Positions 1-8,458 are shown, counted from the first letter of the stretch. The stretch: DNA of 64,000 nt from Bradyrhizobium sp. AUGA SZCCT0176 (GCF_018130145.1 NZ_JAFCMB010000006.1:62001-126000), one strand, 5' to 3'. Numbers and translations: made by a program. The notes: generated by a model from the letters alone, not told the origin.

Positions 1-671
1 AGCGCGCGGTCCACGATCTCTTGCTGCCGCAGGTAGGCGGCCTCGTCGGCTACAAGATCGGCTGCACCAGCGCGGTGATGCAGCAATATCTCGACATCCC
101 CCATCCGTGCGGCGGCGGCGTGTTCGCCAAGGGCGTTCATGAGTCCGGCGCGAAGCTGCGTTTCGGCGATTACGTCCGCGTCGGCGTCGAGTGCGAAATC
201 GCGGTCCGGCTCGCGCGCAACCTGTTGCCGTCGGAAGCGCCGTTCACCGCCGAGTGGGTGATGGAGGCGATCGAGGCCTATTATCCTGCGATCGAGATCG
301 TCGACGATCGCTACGTCAAATGGGAAACGATGGGGGCACCGACCCTGGTCGCCGATGATTTCTTCGCCGCCGGCTGCGTGCTCGGCAAGGCGATACCGCG
401 CAACAACGCGCCCGATCTGCTCAAGGTGGTCGGACGCGCCATCGTCAACGGCACCGAAGTCGGGCGCGGCACCGGCGCCGATGTGCTCGGGCATCCGCAT
501 AATGCGCTGGCCTGGCTCGCCAATCACCTGGCCGAGGAGGGCAAGGGATTGCACGCCGGGCAGATCGTTCTCACCGGCAGCCTGGTCAAAACCGTGTGGC
601 TCAACGCCGGCGACAAGGTGGTGATGGAGCTCGACGGGCTCGGCACGGTGGCGGCGAGTTTTCGGGACTGA
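1..671 (+). CDS. 2-keto-4-pentenoate hydratase-like protein (MhpD/FAH superfamily), 5' end outside window
   Basis: The frame is open to the left edge, and codons before the first possible start at 21 read through, so the true start lies upstream. About 223 residues are visible, against roughly 260 for the family. The protein has the hydratase layout: GYKIGCTS near the beginning, an acidic VECEIAVRL segment that supplies metal ligands in this superfamily, AIEIVDDRY, VADDFFAAGCVLG, and the closing LTGSLVKTVWLNAGD strand block. Members hydrate 2-hydroxy-2,4-dienoates in aromatic meta-cleavage or open related 2-oxo acids; the substrate cannot be read from sequence. The next gene follows after 9 bases on the same strand, so the two are probably cotranscribed. 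Confidence 0.85.
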   Translation, partial: RAVHDLLLPQVGGLVGYKIGCTSAVMQQYLDIPHPCGGGVFAKGVHESGAKLRFGDYVRVGVECEIAVRLARNLLPSEAPFTAEWVMEAIEAYYPAIEIVDDRYVKWETMGAPTLVADDFFAAGCVLGKAIPRNNAPDLLKVVGRAIVNGTEVGRGTGADVLGHPHNALAWLANHLAEEGKGLHAGQIVLTGSLVKTVWLNAGDKVVMELDGLGTVAASFRD

Positions 672-680
672 GCGGCAATC

Positions 681-1499
681 ATGCAAGGGCAGGAGAGCGT
701 TCCCTCGATCGTTGAGGCCGACGCGCGCGGTGAAATCGCCGACATCTACGCCGACATCCGAAAGGTGCTCGGCACCAGCGTCGTCAATCTGATCTGGCGC
801 AACCTCGCGACCATGCCGGGCGCGCTGCCCTGGACCTGGGCCACGGTGCGGCCGCTTTATCTCGGCGCCGCACCGCTGCATGCCGAAGCCGTCAGGCGCA
901 CGATCGCCTTGCCCGATCTGCCCGGCTTTTCCGCCGACACGTTGCTCGCCGCCGGAATCGATGAATCCGACCAGGCCATCATTCGCAACGTGCTGGACAG
1001 CTATCAACATACCAACGCGCTGGCGCTGACCGTGCTGTCGGCGTTGCTCGCGCATTTCGATCCGCGCCCGGCCGTTACAGTCACGGCCGCCAGCTCCGCA
1101 GCCCCGCCCTCCGACGTCAAGATTCCGGAACTGCCGCCGATGGACGCGCTCGATCCCGAGGTGGCGCGGCTGGTTGGCGAATTGAACGGTTTTGGCGAGG
1201 ACACCGAACCGCAATTGATTGCGAGCATGTATCGGCATCTGGCGTACTGGCCGGCGTATCTGGCGCTGGTGCGAACCTTGCTGGCGCCGCTGCAAGCCGA
1301 CGGCCGGCTCGATGCGCTGACGCGTTCGACACGCGCGCTCGGGCACGCGCATGGCGCGATGCTGGCGCAGCAGCTGAAACCTGCAGCGCCGCCCGACGCG
1401 CTTGCGGGCGTGCTGAAATCCTGCCGGTTGTTCGTCGAGCATCCGATCGCCCGCATGACCGGGCTCTGCGCATTGATCCGCCGCGCCACGCCTGAGTGA
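681..1499 (+). CDS. DehI-like protein (2-haloacid dehalogenase DehI family), putative
   Basis: This 272-residue protein is built from two similar halves. The segment around residues 10-75 (EADARGEIADIYADIRK, then a W-rich stretch ending in TWATVRPLY) is echoed around residues 150-225 (YRHLAYWPAYLALVRTLLAPL). Such an internal duplication is characteristic of DehI, which hydrolyses D- and L-2-haloacids through an activated water. I recognise the family from overall pattern and length only and did not place the catalytic Asp, so the activity is uncertain. It starts 9 bases after the hydratase gene and probably shares its transcript. A palindromic repeat follows the stop codon. Confidence 0.6.
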   Translation: MQGQESVPSIVEADARGEIADIYADIRKVLGTSVVNLIWRNLATMPGALPWTWATVRPLYLGAAPLHAEAVRRTIALPDLPGFSADTLLAAGIDESDQAIIRNVLDSYQHTNALALTVLSALLAHFDPRPAVTVTAASSAAPPSDVKIPELPPMDALDPEVARLVGELNGFGEDTEPQLIASMYRHLAYWPAYLALVRTLLAPLQADGRLDALTRSTRALGHAHGAMLAQQLKPAAPPDALAGVLKSCRLFVEHPIARMTGLCALIRRATPE

Positions 1500-1507
1500 A
1501 CGGATCT

Positions 1508-1587
1508 CGTAGCCCGGATGAGCGGAGCGACATCCGGGACGGCTGCCTATGTGAATCCCGGATATCGCTGCGCTCATCCGGGCTACG
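1508..1587. repeat. Inverted repeat, GTAGCCCGGATGAGCG family
   Basis: The left arm at 1508-1539 and right arm at 1556-1587 are near-perfect reverse complements separated by about 16 bases. The unit begins CGTAGCCCGGATGAGCG. It lies between two convergent genes and could form a strong hairpin in either transcript, so it may also act as a bidirectional terminator. I recall similar units scattered through Bradyrhizobium intergenic regions. Confidence 0.8.
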
Positions 1588-1596
1588 AATTCTTCA

Positions 1597-1989
1597 TCAG
1601 CTACCCGAGCACTTCAACTCGGTGCGGTCGTAGAACGCCTTGATGGCGTTGAAGGGGACGACGAACCGTTCCGGATACCCCTTGAACCACACCAGCACTT
1701 CGAAGCGGTCGTCCTTCACGGCCAGCTTGCCGAATTCATATTGCAGGACGACGGTCATCTCGTTCGGATATTTTTCCAGGAGATATCCCGGCATTTTCAC
1801 GCCCTCGGTCCGGGTCGTGAAGGTGACATGGACCGGATGTTCTTCGGCCGCGTGCCACAGCGTCTCGGCAATGTTGAAACGCGCCGGCGTCGTGCTGCAG
1901 GGTTCAGCCGCCACCGCGCCGGATGCGGCGAACACGGTCGCCAGCACGGCGAACAGGATTGCTGCTTTTTTTGTTGTGGCTGCCGGCAT
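1597..1989 (-). CDS. Exported SspB-like domain protein
   Basis: The mature part matches the alphaproteobacterial SspB fold (ClpXP adaptor): VHVTFTTRTEGVKMPGYL, then PNEMTVVLQYEF, DRFEVLVWFKGYPERFVVP and FNAIKAFYD. These parallel the SspB pattern of a His-x-Thr-Phe strand, PEEMTIVLQHQF and VPFSAIKGFFD. Unlike cytoplasmic SspB it begins with a clear signal peptide (hydrophobic AAILFAVLATVFAAS, cleavage probably after AVA). Two cysteines remain after cleavage, one near each end, and could form a periplasmic disulfide. A GTG at 2010 would add seven residues; the ATG at 1989 puts the signal peptide at the N terminus. The protein is 130 residues long, about one SspB domain, and lacks the acidic ClpX-binding tail of true SspB. 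The fold call is confident; the function is unknown. Confidence 0.7.
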   Translation of the reverse strand: MPAATTKKAAILFAVLATVFAASGAVAAEPCSTTPARFNIAETLWHAAEEHPVHVTFTTRTEGVKMPGYLLEKYPNEMTVVLQYEFGKLAVKDDRFEVLVWFKGYPERFVVPFNAIKAFYDRTELKCSGS

Positions 1990-2100
1990 TGGTTCGTCTC
2001 GCGTTGTCACACTGTTTCATGCGTCAGTTGTCGTGGAATGCACATGGGTTCATTTCGGCGGGCCAGCGGCTCTTCGAATGTGCGGGAGGTCACAGCTACA

Positions 2101-2216
2101 CCGTCGTCCCGGCCTTGAGCTCAGATGCGCAATTGCGCATCGTAGGCTCGGTAACAGTGACCGTTCGCAAAACTTCTTCCTGTGGTTATGGGTCCCGGCG
2201 TTCGCCGGGACGACGG
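2101..2216. repeat. Palindromic intergenic element, CGTCGTCCCGG subtype
   Basis: A perfect 12-base outer stem pairs 2101-2112 (CCGTCGTCCCGG) with 2205-2216. Inside are smaller hairpins, including GCGCAATTGCGC near 2127 and a CCCGGCGTTCGCCGGG stem at 2194-2209. The same outer stem recurs at 44344-44484. Confidence 0.75.
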
Positions 2217-2316
2217 CGGTGTTTGTTGTTACACCGTGGTCTAAACGCACTTCCGCATTCTCGCGACGCAGTGCGCCCGAGCTTTGCCAGAAATTCCTTG
2301 CCCCCGAAATAAGAGG

Positions 2317-2427
2317 GCGCAGGGAAGACCGGGTGCGCGCTGCACCCGCGGTCTCGCGTGCGGTTTGCACAAAACAAAATGCACACGAGCATACAGGGCA
2401 GCGGAGAACACCCGGCCTTCCCTGCGC
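2317..2427. repeat. Long imperfect inverted repeat
   Basis: The left arm 2317-2335 (GCGCAGGGAAGACCGGGTG) pairs with the right arm 2409-2427, with one G-T type mismatch. An inner pair (CTCGCGTGC with GCACACGAG) also tolerates a wobble. The structure lies in the gene-poor gap and continues into repeat-like sequence on the right. Confidence 0.65.
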
Positions 2428-2922
2428 AATGGCTTTACGGCTTATGCCGTGCTCTCCCCGGAGACGAGTTCTTGGTTGACTCCGTCACCACCGGTTCAGC
2501 TTGCGCTTAGCCGGCAGCTTGACACCTGCAACGGGTGCCAGGACCACACGGTTTTGCCGTACGCTTAGTCCACGCCATCGTCGAGGCGTAAACCAGCGTC
2601 CACCGCAACCCGTCCAACGTCCGTGACGACGGCCGACGCCCTCTGAGAGGGACGGGATGGGCAGATATATGCCCCTGATTTGTGTTCTGGTAAACAGAAA
2701 TATTTTTCGGGGCTTGACACGAATTCCGTAAATCAGAACTGATTTGCCCCCGCTTCGCCAAGGCTACGCCGGGCGCGGCCGACGGGCCAATAGGCCGCAT
2801 GTTTTTGACTTGCCAGAGCGCAACTCGGCTCTTTCACGTCGGAGAACGACGCACTACGCTGTCGCCAGCGCAGCAAGCCTTGTCCGACCAATCAAGCAGG
2901 CACCCGCGCAAGGGAGGGGAAA

Positions 2923-3924
2923 ATGATGCCGCAGCTCACGCCTGTGAACCGCCGCAAATTGCTGACCATGCTCGGCGGCTCGATTGCCGCGCCGTATCTC
3001 GTAAGGCGCGAGGCGTTCGCGCAAGAGGCCTGGCCGACGCGGCAGGTGAAATACGTCAACGGTTTCCCGGCCGGCGGCGCCACCGATACGCTGTCGCGGA
3101 TCATCTGCCAGAAGATGAGCGACCTGTCCGGACAGACCTTCGTCGTCGAGAACAAGGCCGGCGCGGGCGGCGTGCTGGGGGCCGATGCTGTGGCGAAATC
3201 GCCGCCCGACGGATACACGCTCGGCCTCGGCGGCATCGCCAGCAACGTGCTGGCGATCGGCAGCTACGCAAAACTTCCCTACGATCCGCGCGGTGATTTC
3301 ACCTTCATCGGCGGCATGTGGCAATTGCCCAATATCCTGGTGGCGAGGAAGGATCTGTTCTCCTCGGATATCAGGGAATTGCTGGCCGCGTTCAGGAAGG
3401 AGCCGAAGAAATACACCTATGCTTCGGCGGGCTTCGGTACCACGCTGCATTTGTCGGGCGAGATGATGAACAGCATGGGCGGCGTGGAGGTCAACCACAT
3501 TCCCTATCGTGGCGCCGGGCCGGCGTTGACCGACCTGCTCGGCGGGCGCGTCGATCTGTTGTTCGACAATCTGCCTGGCTCATTGCCGAGCGTGCGCGCA
3601 GGCCAGGTCAAGGCGGTTGCCGTCACCTCGCTGAAACGCATTCCCGAACTTCCTGATGTGCCCACGATGGCCGAGGTGCTGCCGGGATATGCGATGACGT
3701 CGTGGACCGCGCTGATCGGGCCAGCGAACATGAAGGCCGATCTTGTCGCGCAGGTAAGTGCGCTCACCGTCAAGGTGCTCGCCGATCGCGCCTTGCAGGA
3801 GCGCTACGCAGAGCTTGGCGCCACGCCTTGGCCGGCGTCATCAGCCGAGATCAGCAAATTCCGCGACGACGAGGAAAAGCGGCTGCTGCCGATCATGCAG
3901 GCGGCCGGGATCAAGCCGGGGTGA
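2923..3924 (+). CDS. Tripartite tricarboxylate transporter substrate-binding protein (Bug/TctC family)
   Basis: The N terminus carries a twin-arginine-like signal (NRRKLLTMLGGS, then AFA before the mature QEAWPTRQV). The mature protein shows Bug hallmarks: the VNGFPAGGATDTLSRI anion-binding loop, VVENKAGAGGVLGADAVAKS, PPDGYTLG, and the late VPTMAEVLPGY segment. Length (333) is normal. Bug proteins bind carboxylates in the periplasm, usually for TctAB permeases, but no tctA or tctB lies nearby, so it is an orphan binding protein, as is common in this group. GGGAGGGG lies just upstream of tandem ATGs at 2923 and 2926; either could be used. Confidence 0.92.
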   Translation: MMPQLTPVNRRKLLTMLGGSIAAPYLVRREAFAQEAWPTRQVKYVNGFPAGGATDTLSRIICQKMSDLSGQTFVVENKAGAGGVLGADAVAKSPPDGYTLGLGGIASNVLAIGSYAKLPYDPRGDFTFIGGMWQLPNILVARKDLFSSDIRELLAAFRKEPKKYTYASAGFGTTLHLSGEMMNSMGGVEVNHIPYRGAGPALTDLLGGRVDLLFDNLPGSLPSVRAGQVKAVAVTSLKRIPELPDVPTMAEVLPGYAMTSWTALIGPANMKADLVAQVSALTVKVLADRALQERYAELGATPWPASSAEISKFRDDEEKRLLPIMQAAGIKPG

Positions 3925-4066
3925 GGGCGCTGGTGGTCGGGGACAGCAGCGGTAATGACCAACGCGCTACTCGGACCTCCGCGAACGGCACGCCGCGAAG
4001 ACTAGGCGGTTGTTGCCAGCAGCATCCTATGACACCATCCAGGTACCGCGTTTTCATGATCTCTGG

Positions 4067-5101
4067 ATGCCTATGCCACCTCGGAAATATACTTGGGAAA
4101 AGCTGTCGGATGAGCAGTTGCTCAAACAGCGTCTCAGCAGCCTGAAGGTCAAGATCAAGGGCACCTGGCTCGAGGACTGTCTCGGCACTCTGAACGAAGA
4201 GCTCCAGGCGCGGGGCATACGGCTGCGGCCGCACGCGTGGATATCGAGCGAATGGTTCAGTCCGGCAGATGTGCCCGGCATTGCCATCCCATTCTATCTT
4301 GCCCATCCCCGCCTGATGAAACTCGAGAAAAAAATGATGCTCGAGGTAGAGGGAAGTACCTGGTCGGAGTGCATGGCCATCCTCCGTCACGAGGCAGGCC
4401 ATGCCGTGCAGCACGCTTACCAGTTGCAACGCCGCCGACGCTGGCAACAGTTGTTCGGCCCGTCCTCGAAACACTATCCGCTCTACTACCGGCCCAATCC
4501 GGCCAGCCGGCGTTACGTCCAGCATCTTCGGCGCTGGTACGCGCAGAGCCATCCGGACGAGGATTTCGCCGAAACCTTTGCGGTGTGGCTGCGACCGCGG
4601 TCGAAATGGCGGGCACGCTATGCCGGTTGGCCGGCGCTGAAGAAGCTCGAATATGTCGACGAGCTGATGAGCGAGATTGCAGGCGAGCGGCCGCCGACTA
4701 CATCACGGGAGCGTGTCGATCCGCTGTCCGGGCTCAGCCAAACGCTTGGCGAGCATTACCAGAAGAAGCAGGCGTTCTACGCTTTCGAGCCGCCGAAGAC
4801 GTATGACCGCGACCTATCCCGTCTGTTCTCCACCGATCAACGACATCGACGGGCGCAGCCGGCGGCGTCCTTCATCAGGCGGCACCGCGCGCAAGTCAGG
4901 CAGCTGGTCGCGCTATGGACGGGCGAGAACCAGCTTACGCTCGATGCCGTTCTCGATGACATGATCTCCCGCTGCCGCGAACTCGGTCTCCGGGCCCCGG
5001 GCTCGGAACGGAAGCTTGTGATCAACTTCACCATTCTGTTGACCGCCAAGACCATGCACGCGCTGTTCGGCCCGTCACGCCGCAAATGGATCGCGCTATG
5101 A
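4067..5101 (+). CDS. Putative zinc metallopeptidase (HExxH) coupled to an ATP-grasp gene
   Basis: The protein has a HEAGH zincin motif (His108, Glu109, His112 from the chosen start) followed about 55 residues later by HPDEDFAETFAVWL, whose Glu near 169 is the likely third zinc ligand. This resembles the HExxH...E arrangement of bacterial 'putative zinc-binding metallopeptidase' proteins, but there is no N-terminal zinc ribbon. No signal peptide or membrane segment is evident, so it is probably cytoplasmic. The C-terminal 130 residues are basic and of unknown type. The start is uncertain: ATGs at 4067 and 4073 lack a strong Shine-Dalgarno, and a TTG at 4010 is possible. Its TGA overlaps the next ATG by four bases (ATGA), so the two proteins are made together. 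Confidence 0.75.
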   Translation: MPMPPRKYTWEKLSDEQLLKQRLSSLKVKIKGTWLEDCLGTLNEELQARGIRLRPHAWISSEWFSPADVPGIAIPFYLAHPRLMKLEKKMMLEVEGSTWSECMAILRHEAGHAVQHAYQLQRRRRWQQLFGPSSKHYPLYYRPNPASRRYVQHLRRWYAQSHPDEDFAETFAVWLRPRSKWRARYAGWPALKKLEYVDELMSEIAGERPPTTSRERVDPLSGLSQTLGEHYQKKQAFYAFEPPKTYDRDLSRLFSTDQRHRRAQPAASFIRRHRAQVRQLVALWTGENQLTLDAVLDDMISRCRELGLRAPGSERKLVINFTILLTAKTMHALFGPSRRKWIAL

Positions 5102-6132
5102 GACGCCTGCGCGTTCTAGTCCTGATGCATCCGGACTTCTTGCCGCCGGACTCGACCGACGGATACACCGCGCAGGAAATCAACCGATGGAAAACCGAAT
5201 TCGACGTCGTGAGCACCTTGCGCGCGGCAGGCCACGATGTGCGCCCGCTCGGCGTGCAGGAGGAAATCAAGCCGGTCCGGGACGCGATCGAAAGTTTCAA
5301 GCCGCATGTGGTGTACACATTGCTGGAGGAGTTCCACTATACGTCGGGGTATGACCAGCACATCGCGAGCTTTCTCGAGCTGATGAAAGTCCCGTATACC
5401 GGCTGTAACCCGCGCGGCCTGGTCCTGGCGCGCGGCAAGGACCTGTCCAAAACGTTGGTGCACCATCGCCGGATCGCGGTGCCGGCCTTCGCCGTGTTTC
5501 CGATGCGCCGCAAAGTCAAACGGCCGACGCGTCTTGCGCTGCCGCTGATCGTCAAGAGCCTGAACGAGGATGGATCGTTCGGCATCTCGCAAGCATCCAT
5601 CGTCGATACGGACGAGAAGCTCGCAGAGAGAGTCGCGTTCGTCCACGAACGGATGGGAACTGCCGCCATCGCCGAGCAGTACATCGAGGGACGTGAGCTC
5701 TATGTCGCCGTGCTCGGCAATAATCGGCTGCGAGTTCTGCCGGTTTGGGAATTGAAATTCGGCAGCATGGGTGGCCAGGGGGCACGGCAGATTGCCACCG
5801 AAAAGGTCAAACACGATCCCAGTTACCAGGAACGCGTCGGAATTGTAGACGGGCCGGCCAAGAACCTTGCGCCGGAGGTATCTGCCCGCATTCAGCGAAC
5901 CGCGAAACGCATCTACCGTACACTGAAGCTCGATGGATACGCACGCATCGACTTTCGGCTCTCTGCCGACGGCACTCCGTATTTCATCGAAGCGAATCCC
6001 AATCCCGAAATAGCGAAGAGCCAGGAGTTCGCTACAGCCGCCCGGCATGACGGGCTTGACTACCCCGACCTGCTAAATCGCATTCTGGCCCTCGGAATCA
6101 GCCGGGCAAAGGCGGGCGCATCCGTAGGCTGA
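5098..6132 (+). CDS. ATP-grasp ligase, D-Ala-D-Ala ligase-like
   Basis: This 344-residue protein has the Ddl/ATP-grasp layout. An N-terminal half ends in KVPYTGCNPRGLVLARGKD with Lys113. The ATP-grasp core follows: PLIVKSLNEDGSFG with Lys153, the EQYIEGRELYVAV adenine-binding strand near 193, RIDFR (Asp285) and the metal site FIEANPNPEI (Glu298, Asn300). It would join a carboxylate to an amine through an acyl phosphate. It lies away from cell-wall genes and the N-terminal half is not close to true Ddl, so it is more likely a specialised amino-acid or peptide ligase. Coupling to the upstream metallopeptidase suggests one pathway in which one enzyme builds and the other trims an amide product. 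The ATG at 5098 is chosen for the ATGA overlap. Confidence 0.82.
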   Translation: MRRLRVLVLMHPDFLPPDSTDGYTAQEINRWKTEFDVVSTLRAAGHDVRPLGVQEEIKPVRDAIESFKPHVVYTLLEEFHYTSGYDQHIASFLELMKVPYTGCNPRGLVLARGKDLSKTLVHHRRIAVPAFAVFPMRRKVKRPTRLALPLIVKSLNEDGSFGISQASIVDTDEKLAERVAFVHERMGTAAIAEQYIEGRELYVAVLGNNRLRVLPVWELKFGSMGGQGARQIATEKVKHDPSYQERVGIVDGPAKNLAPEVSARIQRTAKRIYRTLKLDGYARIDFRLSADGTPYFIEANPNPEIAKSQEFATAARHDGLDYPDLLNRILALGISRAKAGASVG

Positions 6133-6197
6133 AAGGCAACGCAAAACGGTCATGCACAGCAGTGGTGCGCGCTCGGAAGTTGATGTTTCTGCGCTCG

Positions 6198-6404
6198 TCA
6201 ACCCAAGGCGGGAGATATAAAGTCCCTGTGCAGGCAAGTTGGTCTTTGGGCGCCATCGAACCGCACGGTGATGCCGGTGGTACGAGGGCTCAGCTCAATG
6301 ACAATGCCAGCCCGGTCAGCCAGCTCGGGGCACCGAGCGACTCCAAGTTTACTCATCTTGAAACGGGTGCCGACAAAAATTCTGTCGGCTTTCTGGTCAA
6401 TCAT
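6198..6404 (-). CDS. Small conserved hypothetical protein
   Basis: A 68-residue protein, or 52 residues from the inner Met at 6356. The segment KLGVARCPELADRAGIVIEL, followed by TGITVRFDGAQRP and LHRDFISP, reads like a compact beta-rich (KOW/SH3-like) domain. I believe similar short proteins are common in Bradyrhizobium. An opposing plus-strand frame over the same bases lacks protein-like composition. No function can be given. Confidence 0.55.
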   Translation of the reverse strand: MIDQKADRIFVGTRFKMSKLGVARCPELADRAGIVIELSPRTTGITVRFDGAQRPTCLHRDFISPALG

Positions 6405-6805
6405 TATGGCTATTCGATAAGTCGAAAAAAATCGTCTTCAGTAAAGCAAAGCGTCAAATCGCAGGGATCAGACTAGATCGGATCAACCCTGTGAACAATC
6501 TCCGGAGTAATACCGGACTCCGCAACGCAAGTAAGCTGCGTATCGCAGCGCAGCATTGATCGTCACTGATGAACACGCGGCCAAGCGTGGGAAAGCGAGT
6601 AAAACCAGCCACACGACGACAAAGCTTTCGGCATCGGCGGTCAAGTCGCTGGGATTTGCCGCGACAGCTGAAATCTCACGTCCGCCGAGGACACGCGATG
6701 CAGAAAGGCAACGCCCCGACGGAATGTCATCCGAGCAAGAAAATCTCCTTAGTATTTCCCGGACCAAGCGTGTATTTCCGGAACCCAGTCGGTACGGAGC
6801 GGGCC
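6405..6805. other. Intergenic stretch without a supported gene
   Basis: Base composition is less GC-rich than the neighbours. Open frames exist on both strands, but their translations are rich in Arg/Ser/Pro without domain pattern. The only gene-like signal is at the right edge, where GGAGCGGGCC precedes the ATG of the zinc-ribbon gene at 6806. Confidence 0.5.
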
Positions 6806-6976
6806 ATGGAATTATTTCGGGCTGAGATGGTGGCCGTTGTGGAGAGTGAGACGGACAAGGATTGCCCTTCTTGTGGCGAGAGGTTGAGGCTGGTTCGAAC
6901 AATGGTGAGCCCGAGCACCGGCTGCATCGTCCACATGTTCGAATGCAAGTGCGGACAGCGCACTTGGGCCGATTAG
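6806..6976 (+). CDS. Small zinc-ribbon protein
   Basis: A 56-residue protein with Cys pairs CPSCG (20, 23) and CKCG (47, 49), a classic zinc-ribbon spacing, joined by RLVRTMVSPSTGCIVHMFE. GGAG lies about eight bases before the ATG at 6806; the Met at 6827 is an alternative start. I recognise the pattern as a common short rhizobial protein without assigned role. It probably binds one zinc and may contact nucleic acid or protein; this is inference. Confidence 0.65.
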   Translation: MELFRAEMVAVVESETDKDCPSCGERLRLVRTMVSPSTGCIVHMFECKCGQRTWAD

Positions 6977-7138
6977 ACGACTAAGAGTACAGCCTGTATC
7001 GATTGGACGACAACGTTGTCGTGCGGCAGTCTCGAAGACCAAGATGGTGGGTTACGCTTCCACCTTTCGCTCTTTGAGCTACGGCAGACAGGTCGCTAAC
7101 GCGCCCAGCTAAGCTGCATCATCTGTTGGCCCTGACGT

Positions 7139-7894
7139 TCAGCCGACCAATTCGACCTTGCCGCTGTCCAGCCGATAAATACCACCGACAACCATGATCT
7201 TGCCCTCGGCTGCGGCGGCGCTGAGGATTGGCGTCGCCGATTTGAGCCGGGCGACAACGTCGATGACATTCTGGCGGATGGCGTTCGCGAGCTTGTCGCC
7301 GGGTTTGTCCGCGCTGGCCTTGACGGCAGGCGCAAGCGCGTTGACCAGCGACGGCAGGTGGCCGGGCAGAGTGGTGTTGTCCTTGAGCGACTTGATCGTG
7401 GCATCGACGGCGCCGCAGCTGTCGTGGCCGAGTACCAGGATCAGCGGCGAGTTGAGCACGGCTACGCCATATTCCAGGCTCGCGACCGTGTCGTCATTGG
7501 CGAAATTGCCGGCAACGCGGCAGACGAACAGATCGCCCCGGCTGCTGTCGAAGGCATATTCCGGCGCGATGCGGGAATCCGCGCAGCTCAAAATGCTGGC
7601 GAAGGGATTCTGGCCGCCAACAAGAGCTTCCCGCTCGCTTTTGAAATCGTGCCGGCGCGAGACGCCTTCGACATAACGCGCATTGCCTTTCATCAACCGA
7701 TCGAGGGCCGCGGCCGGAGACATCTGGTTCTGCGGCTTCGGCGGCGGTTTTGCATCCTTGGCTTTAGGATCCTTGGCAAAGGCCGCCGGCGCAAAGGCCA
7801 GAGTTGCGGCGATCCCGCCTGTGAATTGAAGAAAGCGGCGGCGTGAGGTTTCACGAACTTCAATGGCACGGCTGGCATCGCAGATACGGCACAT
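7139..7894 (-). CDS. Exported beta-class carbonic anhydrase
   Basis: Zinc-site motifs of beta-carbonic anhydrases are present: CADSR (Cys104, Asp106, Arg108) and GHDSCG (His157, Cys160), with RVAGN between them. The enzyme interconverts CO2 and bicarbonate. The N terminus carries a twin-arginine signal (SRRRFLQF near residues 18-24, then a hydrophobic run ending AAFA), so the folded, zinc-loaded enzyme is probably exported to the periplasm by Tat. The ATG at 7894 is preceded by AGGAGA with a six-base spacer, which decides the start over longer upstream options. The lysine/proline-rich stretch after the signal looks like a linker. Confidence 0.9.
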   Translation of the reverse strand: MCRICDASRAIEVRETSRRRFLQFTGGIAATLAFAPAAFAKDPKAKDAKPPPKPQNQMSPAAALDRLMKGNARYVEGVSRRHDFKSEREALVGGQNPFASILSCADSRIAPEYAFDSSRGDLFVCRVAGNFANDDTVASLEYGVAVLNSPLILVLGHDSCGAVDATIKSLKDNTTLPGHLPSLVNALAPAVKASADKPGDKLANAIRQNVIDVVARLKSATPILSAAAAEGKIMVVGGIYRLDSGKVELVG

Positions 7895-8032
7895 GGCGGT
7901 TCTCCTTGGGGAGACGATAGCGATGCCGACGTTTATGTCACCGCGAGTGACGCGATGCAATTAGGCTCGCCGATTGCAACCCCAGCGGGTTCGCGCAAAG
8001 TGTGCTCAAATGACGGTTCGTAAGATACGTCC

Positions 8033-8338
8033 TTACGCCCGCGACGACGCCTGTCGCGATACGCTGTAGGCGTCCCAGCTGCCCCAGCTCACCTGCGCGA
8101 GGCTGCGCAGATCGGTCGCCAGCGGCCGCTTGGTTTGCCTTTCGTGCGCGGCGATGCATCGCTGCGATTCAGCGATCTTGCGCTTGAGCTGGGCCAGGGC
8201 TTTTTGTTGCGCATGGCCGGCCGCGCCGGTCATCTCGCCAACCCGGAACCGGGCGATTTCCAGTTCCTTGACGGCCTCGCGGTTCTTCTTGAGCTGAACC
8301 CGGTGCCAGGCGATGTTGCTATTGCTTTCAGCGTTCAT
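8033..8338 (-). CDS. Small coiled-coil hypothetical protein
   Basis: A 101-residue, highly charged helical protein. Residues 10-75 contain heptad-like runs (LKKNREAVKELEIARF, then QKALAQLKRKIAESQRCIAAHE), typical of a short coiled coil. No signal or membrane segment. I believe homologues are frequent in Bradyrhizobium without known function. A TTAA-N7-TTAA box on the same strand lies about 120 bases upstream (8459-8474), so CtrA control is possible. An alternative Met at 8356 adds six residues. Confidence 0.6.
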   Translation of the reverse strand: MNAESNSNIAWHRVQLKKNREAVKELEIARFRVGEMTGAAGHAQQKALAQLKRKIAESQRCIAAHERQTKRPLATDLRSLAQVSWGSWDAYSVSRQASSRA

Positions 8339-8458
8339 GTTTGCAGCCGTGATCAATACGAGTGGGCAGGAGAGGGAACGCCTGCGCGCCGGCCAGGTGA
8401 CCCGACCTGGTCAATCCCTTGGATCCTCTCCTGGACTTTCGAGGATGAGACGGCTTGG

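Larger units (their letters stand above)
2011..2922. other. Gene-poor, repeat-rich intergenic region
   Basis: No reading frame here has convincing protein character. The region holds a CGTCGTCCCGG-type palindromic element (2101-2216), a long imperfect hairpin (2317-2427), and then about 300 bases that resemble dispersed Bradyrhizobium intergenic repeat sequence. The last 100 bases before the Bug gene presumably carry its promoter; I did not find a clear -35/-10 pair. Confidence 0.6.

Noticed and set aside
6162..6476. Plus-strand 104-codon frame after the ATP-grasp gene
   Set aside because: Low-complexity polar translation; the opposite strand codes a more protein-like conserved product.
6483..6902. 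Minus-strand 139-codon frame
   Set aside because: It covers the zinc-ribbon gene on the other strand and shows no domain pattern.
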